Shown: in pieces, positions 1 through 5,549 of the stretch
Position numbering within the stretch: position 1 is the first letter of the stretch
How the letters are laid out: each line of letters opens with the position of its first letter
Source: Syntrophus sp. (in: bacteria)
Lineage (GTDB): Bacteria > Desulfobacterota > Syntrophia > Syntrophales > UBA8958
Direction: 5' to 3'
DNA length: 7,879 bases
NCBI GenBank assembly: GCA_003451635.1
Contig: DMAT01000186.1
Coordinates: 1 to 7,879, forward strand
Program-made: the position numbers and the translations under genes
Notes under the pieces: generated by a model
What the model was told of the DNA's origin: nothing
Database searches by the model: none
What the model saw: only the letters and a program-made list of their open reading frames with translations

Positions 1-890
1 AAGATTCCTACGATCTTTCTCTTAACGCCGCCCTGGACTGTCTGAAGCACTCCAGTTATCAGGCCGAAGACCTGGAGATGATCATCTGCTGCTCCATAAC
101 CAAATACAAGGACGGCATGACCTACGTGTGGGAACCGCCTTTTTCCCTGTATGTCAAGGAGGCTATCGGGGCGCCGCGGGCCTTGAATTTCGATATCGCC
201 AATGCCTGCGCCGGGATGTTGACGGGGGTTTTAATCATGAATGATTTTATCAGCCGGGGGGTCATCAAGTGCGGCATGGTCATCTCCGGTGAAAACCTCA
301 CCTCCGCAAGTCGTAACGCCGTTCCCCGTGTTAAAACGATTCTCAGCGGCCAATTGGCATCTCTTACTGTCGGCGATTGCGGCGCCGCAGTGATTCTGGA
401 AAGATCCGAGGAGGGTAAGGCGAAATTAGAAATATCGAATTTTGTCACCCTGGCCAAGTACAGCGATCTCTGCATCGGAGGCCCCTGTCGCGATGCACCG
501 GGGGCGCAAATGACCACCCAGGCCAGGAAAATTCATCAGGTAGCCATCGCGGATACGCCCCCCATTATGGGAAGGGCACTGAAAGAATTCGGAATAGAAT
601 GTGGGGATATCGACCACCTCGTTCCCCACCAGACCTCCATGCGGGCCATCTATTCGGGAGACAAGCGGCTAGGCCATTATTTTGGCACGCGGGTGAAGAA
701 CATGATCGTGAACTTGCAGGAATATGGAAATACCGCGTCAACATCCCATTTTCTGGCCCTATACCGTCATCTCAATGAAAAGCGTTTCAAGTCCGGAGAG
801 AAGATGATGCTTATGGCCCTGGCTTCGGGTTTGACGGTGGGCTTCGTAATTTTTACTATGGATGATTTGGCGGATCGTTATGGGAACTAA
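1..890 (+). CDS. oleA: OleA-like KAS-III / thiolase-fold acyl-CoA condensing enzyme (5' end outside window)
   Basis: Predicted to catalyse head-to-head, non-decarboxylative Claisen condensation of two fatty acyl-CoAs to a 2-alkyl-3-ketoacid, the first step of Ole hydrocarbon synthesis. The frame is open from base 3, so the true start lies upstream; 295 residues are visible, against about 340 for OleA, so roughly 40-50 N-terminal residues are missing. The ATG at 78 is internal: the sequence before it reads like the first KAS-III helix. Seen directly: nucleophile Cys in NACAG (codon 207-209), His in VPHQ (627-629), Asn in YGNTAS (729-731), and Glu in WEPP (132-134), at the place where OleA has its active-site Glu and FabH a Phe. 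The C-terminal ASGLT motif is family-typical. First gene of a coupled operon, overlapping the next gene by 11 bases. FabH-like or secondary-metabolite KAS-III enzymes share the triad; the oleBCD neighbours and the Glu favour OleA. Confidence 0.85.
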   Translation, partial: DSYDLSLNAALDCLKHSSYQAEDLEMIICCSITKYKDGMTYVWEPPFSLYVKEAIGAPRALNFDIANACAGMLTGVLIMNDFISRGVIKCGMVISGENLTSASRNAVPRVKTILSGQLASLTVGDCGAAVILERSEEGKAKLEISNFVTLAKYSDLCIGGPCRDAPGAQMTTQARKIHQVAIADTPPIMGRALKEFGIECGDIDHLVPHQTSMRAIYSGDKRLGHYFGTRVKNMIVNLQEYGNTASTSHFLALYRHLNEKRFKSGEKMMLMALASGLTVGFVIFTMDDLADRYGN

Positions 891-1767
891 AATTGATGCA
901 GTCGGTTTAAGCACCCCGGGATTCTTCCGACGGGGCTCCATTGACATGGAAATAAAGGCAGCTAAAGACTGCTTGAAAAGCGCCCAATTAGACCAGAATT
1001 TACTGGGAATCATAATTAATTCTGGAATTTACCGTGATCGTCATGTCGCGGAGCCCGCCATCGCCACATTCATTCAACGGGCTATCGGCGCCAATGAGGT
1101 CGTAACCGGCGATCGCAGCAGCTTTTCCTTTGATTTGACGAACGGGGGCTGCGGGATGCTCACGGGCATGATGGTCGTGGACGGCTTTCTCCAGTCAGGG
1201 ACGATTGATCACGGTATGGTAGTTACTGCCGATACAGACCCGGTTCCAGGGGAAAGCCTGGGTTACGGCTTCACCCCTGCCGCTGCCGCCGTGCTGCTCT
1301 CCCGGGGAGAGGATGGTGCCGGGTTCCTTCATTTCAAGGCAGAAACGGAGGCCCGTTTTATTGATGATCTGCAGAGCAAGCTCGAGTGGAGGCAGCATAA
1401 ACGGAAGATGGGGAATTTCCTGGTGATGAGCCAGGCGGAAAGATATGCCGGGGCCTGCGCCCAATTTGCCCTGGAAAACCTGGATGCCTTCCTAAAAGAG
1501 ACTTCTCTAAAAATGAAGGACATCGATCTTATCATTCCATCCCAGAGTCCGACCGGGTTTCTTGGTGAGCTCAAGAAGAAAAAGGGTATGGAGGAGAAGC
1601 TTGTTGATGTGACCGACAAACTGGAAAATGTGCACACGGCTGGCGTCGGGTTTGCCCTGGAGCGGTCCATGAGTTCGGGCCGCTTCGCTGCAGCGAAAAA
1701 TTGTCTGTTTCTGACCGTCGGCGCCGGGATAACGGTGTCTCTTGCCCTCTACAGAAATCCTCAATAA
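880..1767 (+). CDS. Triad-deficient KAS-III homologue, probable partner subunit of the upstream OleA
   Basis: A second thiolase-fold protein of 295 residues. It aligns by eye with the upstream OleA but its active site is degenerate. The Cys is kept in NGGCGML (codon 1150-1152) and the OleA-type Glu in AEPA (1051-1053). The catalytic His is replaced by Ser in IPSQS (1540-1542), and the Asn position of GNTAS is His in VHTAG (1633-1635). The Glu-to-Cys spacing is 33 residues against 25 in the first copy. I prefer the ATG at 880 over the one at 862, because a weak GGCGGA (869-874) lies five bases upstream and MGTKIDAVG is a typical KAS-III start; this overlaps the upstream stop by 11 bases. It is also short at the N-terminus for the family. 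The likely role is a non-catalytic or Glu-donating subunit of a heterodimer, as known for LstB in lipstatin synthesis. Alternatives are an independent enzyme using Cys alone, or a decaying duplicate. The intact frame and retained Glu argue against decay. Confidence 0.8.
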   Translation: MGTKIDAVGLSTPGFFRRGSIDMEIKAAKDCLKSAQLDQNLLGIIINSGIYRDRHVAEPAIATFIQRAIGANEVVTGDRSSFSFDLTNGGCGMLTGMMVVDGFLQSGTIDHGMVVTADTDPVPGESLGYGFTPAAAAVLLSRGEDGAGFLHFKAETEARFIDDLQSKLEWRQHKRKMGNFLVMSQAERYAGACAQFALENLDAFLKETSLKMKDIDLIIPSQSPTGFLGELKKKKGMEEKLVDVTDKLENVHTAGVGFALERSMSSGRFAAAKNCLFLTVGAGITVSLALYRNPQ

Positions 1768-1769
1768 CA

Positions 1770-2738
1770 ATGATTAATCGTACCGTGCAAACAAGAGTTC
1801 AACCTGCTGATGCCGTTGCGGACAAAATCACGCCCCCCTTTGATATCGCCCCGCACCGGCGTTTATATCCTTTTGCAAGCCATTGGCTGAGGGCTCCCGG
1901 TTATTTCTATCACTACCTGGATGAAGGGCAGGGGGCGCCCGTGGTGGCCGTCCACGGCAATCCCACCTGGTCATTTTATTACCGCGAGATCGTGAAGGCT
2001 CTGAGTCCATCTTATCGTGTGATTGTTCCGGACCATGTGGGTTGCGGATTATCCTCGCGGCCGACGGACGAGGCATTTGACTACACCGTGGAGAGCCATG
2101 TCGATAACCTTGAAGCCCTTCTGGATCATTTAGGGTTGAACAGTAACGTCACCATGATCGTTCATGACTGGGGAGGGATGATCGGCATGGCCTGCGCCGC
2201 CCGGAGGCCGGAACGGATCAGCCGGATCGTCATTCTCAACACCGGGGCCTTTCTTATTCCCGCGGACAAGACGCTGCCCTGGCAATTGTCGTTCATCCGC
2301 CATTTTCCGGCCATTCCGGCACTGCTGGTGCGGGGTTTCAACGCCTTTTCCTATTTTGCCACTTTTCTGGGGGTGGCCAAGACGATGTCCGGGGAGGTGA
2401 GGGATGCCCTGACGGCCCCCTACGACTCCTGGGAAAACCGGATTGCCACCTTGCGCTTTGTTCAGGATATACCCGTTTATCCGGGAGACAAGAGTTATGC
2501 CCTCGTAAAGTGGACGGACGAGCACCTGCACCTCCTGGGCCATATCCCCATGATGATCTGCTGGGGGATGAAGGACTTTGTCTTCGACAAGATTATCCTC
2601 GCGGAATGGCAAAGGCGATTTCCCGCAGCGGAAGTGCACACCTTTCCCCAGGGCGGGCATTATATACTCGAAGACGAGGGGGAAGCTATTGTCGTTCTCA
2701 TAAAGGATTTTCTGAAAAAACACCCCCTTCCCGGATAA
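1770..2738 (+). CDS. oleB: OleB, alpha/beta-hydrolase-fold beta-lactone decarboxylase
   Basis: A 322-residue alpha/beta-hydrolase of the haloalkane-dehalogenase-like group. In the Ole pathway OleB converts the 3,4-dialkyl beta-lactone made by OleC into a cis-alkene plus CO2. Visible motifs, numbered from the ATG at 1770: oxyanion-hole HGNP with Trp (62-67), nucleophile Asp133 in VHDWGG, a hydrophobic lid region (about 160-215), the probable acid Asp269 in CWGMKDF, and His297 in PQGGH. The start at 1770 is two bases after the previous stop (TAACAATG). No clear Shine-Dalgarno is present, so translation probably depends on coupling. An earlier in-frame ATG at 1701 would lie inside the upstream gene and add non-homologous residues. 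It stands alone here, unlike the OleB-OleC fusions of actinobacteria such as Micrococcus. From sequence alone it could be called a haloalkane dehalogenase; the gene order decides for OleB. Confidence 0.9.
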   Translation: MINRTVQTRVQPADAVADKITPPFDIAPHRRLYPFASHWLRAPGYFYHYLDEGQGAPVVAVHGNPTWSFYYREIVKALSPSYRVIVPDHVGCGLSSRPTDEAFDYTVESHVDNLEALLDHLGLNSNVTMIVHDWGGMIGMACAARRPERISRIVILNTGAFLIPADKTLPWQLSFIRHFPAIPALLVRGFNAFSYFATFLGVAKTMSGEVRDALTAPYDSWENRIATLRFVQDIPVYPGDKSYALVKWTDEHLHLLGHIPMMICWGMKDFVFDKIILAEWQRRFPAAEVHTFPQGGHYILEDEGEAIVVLIKDFLKKHPLPG

Positions 2739-2770
2739 TTTTTGCAATAGGGAATCCGCTTAGAAAAAAC

Positions 2771-4444
2771 ATGGAAGATACAACCGGCAGCGCCTCAAAA
2801 CAAAACGGCACCTCGAACCTAAGTGAGCATCTCTCCCGCGTCGCCCGCCTCCTTCCGGACAAGAAGGCCGTTATCTGTCCTACCGCCCCCAACTCCGGAA
2901 CCTTTGTCCATTGGACCTTCCGGGAACTGGAGGAGGAAACGGACCGACTGGCCCACGGTTTTCAGAAGGTCGGGATTACCAAGGGGGTCAAAACTATCCT
3001 CATGGTCCGGCACTCCCTGGAGTTGTTTGCCCTCACCTTTGCCGTGTTTCGGGTGGGGGCTATTCCGGTGATGATCGATCCGGGGATGGGACGGCAGAAG
3101 TTGGTGGATAATCTTTCCTCCATTGGCGCCGAGGCCTTCATCGGTATCCCCCTGGCTCATATCCTGAGGATCCTCTCGCCGGGAAAATTCTCGACCGTGA
3201 AGGTAAAGATTACCGTCGGCAGGCGCTTTTTCTGGGGGGGATATACCCTTAATGATTTTCGCAAGACCCCCTGGCGGCCTTTTCCGCCCGTTCCCGCCCG
3301 CCCCGATGAGCGGGCCGCCATCTTTTTTACCACGGGCAGTACCGGTCCTCCCAAGGGCGTCGTTTATGAACACGGGATGTTTGATTCCCAGGTTCGTTAC
3401 CTGAGCACCCACTTCGGCTATGGACAGGATGAGGTCGATCTGGCCACTTTCCCCCTCTTTTCCCTTTTTGACGCCGTTCTGGGGATGACCTCGGTCATTC
3501 CCGATATGGATCCCACCCGTCCCGCTGCGGCGGACCCAAAGAAAATTATTCAGGCCCTCGAGATGCACAACTGCAAAAGTATGTATGGATCTCCCGCCCT
3601 GCTGGAGAATCTGGCCCGTTATGGGGCCAAGACGGGAAAGAAGCTTCCCCGCATCAAACGGATCATCACCGCCGGGGCCCCGGTGCGGCCGGACCTCATG
3701 GAGGCCATGCATCGCATGTTACCCGACGGCGCCCGGATTCATACCCCCTATGGGGCGACGGAAGTCCTTCCCGTGAGCGATATCGACAGCAAAGAGATCT
3801 TGTTCGAGACCCGGCATATCTCCGAAAAGGGCGGCGGGACCTGCGTTGGTAGGCCCCTGGCGGGGATGGAGGTCCGGATTGTCGAGATTACGGAAAAGCC
3901 GCTCGCAAATATCGAGGACGCCGTAATCCTCCCCCAGGGACAGATCGGAGAGATTGTCGTCAAGGGACCGGTGGCGACGAAAGAGTATTTCCAGAACCCC
4001 GAGGCGACCCGGGCGGCGAAGATGCACGACGCCGAGGGCGGCATCTGGCACCGCATGGGGGATCTCGGCTACCTGGACGATACGGGGCGGCTGTGGTTCT
4101 GCGGACGGAAGTCCCACCGGGTGGAAACGACCGGGGGAACCCTCTTCACCATCCCCTGCGAGGCCATCTTCAATCACCATCCCCGGGTAAGGCGCTCAGC
4201 CCTTGTAGGTGTCGGTAAGGCGGGAGAAAAGAAGCCTGTCGTCATTATCGAGCTGAAGACCGGAGATGGGGGGCAGGATAAAGAAAAGTTAACCGCCGAG
4301 CTCCTTGAATTGGGCCGGTCCAGCTCCGTAACTAAAGAAATAGAAACGGTTTTGTACCATCATGGATTCCCGGTTGATATCAGGCACAATGCGAAGATTT
4401 TCCGGGAGAAACTTGCCATCTGGGCTGCGGAGCAGCTCAGATGA
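2771..4444 (+). CDS. oleC: OleC, beta-lactone synthetase (AMP-forming superfamily)
   Basis: A 557-residue ANL-superfamily enzyme, close to the usual OleC length of about 550. OleC uses ATP to activate a 2-alkyl-3-hydroxyacid and cyclise it to a cis-beta-lactone, releasing AMP. Motifs from the ATG at 2771: P-loop TTGSTGPPKG (187-196), adenine-binding YGATE (327-331) followed by LPV as is typical of OleC, GDLGYLDD (430-437), hinge region GRKSHRV (445-451), and the C-terminal RHNAKIFREKL, whose Lys542 is at the catalytic-lysine position. I chose 2771 because upstream in-frame codons back to the oleB stop offer no ATG, GTG or TTG. An AGGGA at about 2748-2752 is too distant to be a convincing ribosome site. 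It lies 32 bases after oleB and overlaps oleD by four bases (ATGA). Generic annotation would be fatty-acyl-CoA/AMP ligase; the OleC-type motifs and context are more specific. Confidence 0.93.
   Translation: MEDTTGSASKQNGTSNLSEHLSRVARLLPDKKAVICPTAPNSGTFVHWTFRELEEETDRLAHGFQKVGITKGVKTILMVRHSLELFALTFAVFRVGAIPVMIDPGMGRQKLVDNLSSIGAEAFIGIPLAHILRILSPGKFSTVKVKITVGRRFFWGGYTLNDFRKTPWRPFPPVPARPDERAAIFFTTGSTGPPKGVVYEHGMFDSQVRYLSTHFGYGQDEVDLATFPLFSLFDAVLGMTSVIPDMDPTRPAAADPKKIIQALEMHNCKSMYGSPALLENLARYGAKTGKKLPRIKRIITAGAPVRPDLMEAMHRMLPDGARIHTPYGATEVLPVSDIDSKEILFETRHISEKGGGTCVGRPLAGMEVRIVEITEKPLANIEDAVILPQGQIGEIVVKGPVATKEYFQNPEATRAAKMHDAEGGIWHRMGDLGYLDDTGRLWFCGRKSHRVETTGGTLFTIPCEAIFNHHPRVRRSALVGVGKAGEKKPVVIIELKTGDGGQDKEKLTAELLELGRSSSVTKEIETVLYHHGFPVDIRHNAKIFREKLAIWAAEQLR
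4429..4432 (+). promoter_or_regulatory. Shine-Dalgarno GGAG for oleD
   Basis: GGAG lies inside the end of oleC, eight bases before the oleD ATG at 4441. It supports 4441 as the start rather than the in-frame ATG at 4447. It is the clearest ribosome-binding site within the operon; the other internal starts have weak or no such sites and probably rely on translational coupling. Confidence 0.5.
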
Positions 4445-5496
4445 AAATGGAAGACGTCAAAGATAAGGTATACGTTGCGGATTTGTCCAAACTTGCGAAG
4501 CTTACCGTCCTGGTTACGGGGGGAGGCGGGTTTCTCGGTCGAGCGATTATAGAGCAGCTCCTCCTGCAGGGATGCCGGGTCCGGAGTTTTTCTCGGGGCG
4601 ACTACCCAGAACTCAGAAAGCTGGGCGTTAGCCTGGTCAGGGGCGATCTGGCGGAGGAGGGTGCCGTTGCTGCGGCCTGTGACGGATGCGACATCGTCTT
4701 CCACAATGCCGCCAAGGCGGGTATCTGGGGAGCCTATGAAGAGTATTACAGGCCCAACGTCGCAGGGACGGAAAGCGTCCTTGCCGCCTGTAGAAAGAAA
4801 GGTGTGGGTCGCCTGGTCTTCACCAGTTCGGCAAGCGTCGTCTTCAGCGGTGGAAGTGTCGCAGGGGGCAACGAGTCCTTACCATACCCGGAAAAGCCAC
4901 GTTCTCCCTATACGGCCACAAAGGCGCTGGCGGAGCGCATGATCCTGGCCGCTGATTCCTCGGAGTTAAAGACCCTCTCCCTCCGTCCCCACCTGATCTG
5001 GGGACCACGGGACAACCACATCATTCCCCGCATTATCGCTCAGGGTAGATCAGGCAAATTACGCCGGGTCGGGGAAGGTAAGAATATTGTCGATACGACC
5101 TATATTGATAACTGCGCCGCTGCCCATCTTTGTGCCGCCGCCGCTCTGAATGAAAATCCTGCGGCTTCGGGCAGGGCCTACTTCATCTCCAATGGAGAAC
5201 CGATCAATCTCTGGGACCTTGTCAACCGCATCCTCCTCATCGCCGGCGTCCCACCGGTTAAAGGAGCGATTTCTTCCGGGACTGCCCATCTGCTGGGGGG
5301 CGTCCTTGAGTCCGCCTACAAGGTGTTGAAGCTGTCTGGCGAGCCACGGATGACCCGCTTTGTAGCGGAAGAACTCGCTACATCCCACTGGTTTAACATC
5401 ACGGCGGCCAAGACAGAATTAGGCTACGTTCCAGCGATCAGCATGGAGGAAGGATTCAGCCGCCTGCAGGCCTGGCTGGAAACGAACGCTCCATGA
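4441..5496 (+). CDS. oleD: OleD, NAD(P)H-dependent 2-alkyl-3-oxoalkanoate reductase
   Basis: A 351-residue extended short-chain dehydrogenase/reductase (3-beta-HSD/epimerase-like). In the Ole pathway OleD reduces the unstable 2-alkyl-3-ketoacid from OleA to the 2-alkyl-3-hydroxyacid used by OleC, and it is known to associate with OleB and OleC in a large assembly. Visible: the Rossmann nucleotide-binding motif TGGGGFLG (26-33), acidic GDL (68-70), HNAAKAG (88-94), the Ser cluster TSSAS (128-132), catalytic Tyr157 and Lys161 in YTATK, and RPHLIWGP (182-189), typical of this subfamily. The ATG at 4441 overlaps the oleC stop (ATGA) and has a GGAG eight bases upstream; an ATG at 4447 is possible but less well placed. 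Last gene of the operon, ending 53 bases before the stop of a convergent gene. The cofactor preference (NADPH versus NADH) cannot be read with confidence. Confidence 0.92.
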   Translation: MKMEDVKDKVYVADLSKLAKLTVLVTGGGGFLGRAIIEQLLLQGCRVRSFSRGDYPELRKLGVSLVRGDLAEEGAVAAACDGCDIVFHNAAKAGIWGAYEEYYRPNVAGTESVLAACRKKGVGRLVFTSSASVVFSGGSVAGGNESLPYPEKPRSPYTATKALAERMILAADSSELKTLSLRPHLIWGPRDNHIIPRIIAQGRSGKLRRVGEGKNIVDTTYIDNCAAAHLCAAAALNENPAASGRAYFISNGEPINLWDLVNRILLIAGVPPVKGAISSGTAHLLGGVLESAYKVLKLSGEPRMTRFVAEELATSHWFNITAAKTELGYVPAISMEEGFSRLQAWLETNAP

Positions 5497-5524
5497 TAAC
5501 AATGTAATATATTGATATGGAGCG
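5487..5524. other. Small inverted repeat between convergent genes (weak terminator candidate)
   Basis: CGCTCCAT (5487-5494) and ATGGAGCG (5517-5524) are perfect 8-base complements, separated by a 22-base AT-rich spacer and overlapping the oleD stop codon. The same TGGAG can instead pair with CTCCA at 5528-5532 to make a shorter five-base stem. No T-tract follows on either strand, so an intrinsic terminator is not well supported. The 53-base gap between the two convergent stops holds nothing else I can name. Confidence 0.25.
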
Positions 5525-5549
5525 ATTCTCCAGGCATCGTGTCATTAGC

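Noticed and set aside
862..879. Earlier ATG (862) as start of the second KAS-III gene
   Set aside because: It adds six residues (MIWRIV) with no ribosome site ahead of them. The ATG at 880 has a weak site and a family-like N-terminus.
1770..2738. Haloalkane dehalogenase
   Set aside because: The HGNPTW and HDWGG motifs are shared with that family, but the position between oleA and oleC genes makes OleB the better call.
2130..2747. Minus-strand open frame (205 residues) opposite oleB
   Set aside because: Antisense shadow of oleB, with low-complexity Gly/His/Pro composition and no motif.
2510..2770. Upstream extension of the oleC frame into oleB
   Set aside because: The translated extension resembles no domain and overlaps the conserved C-terminus of oleB. 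The Ole homology begins near the ATG at 2771, so this is not an OleB-OleC fusion.
2819..3712. Long minus-strand open frame (297 residues) opposite oleC
   Set aside because: It lies wholly antisense to a well-supported enzyme gene, its translation is rich in Gly, Arg and Pro with no recognisable domain, and it fits the GC-skewed codon shadow of oleC.
5497..5549. Strong intrinsic terminator between the convergent genes
   Set aside because: Only short stems can be drawn and no T-run follows on either strand, so I list only a weak candidate.
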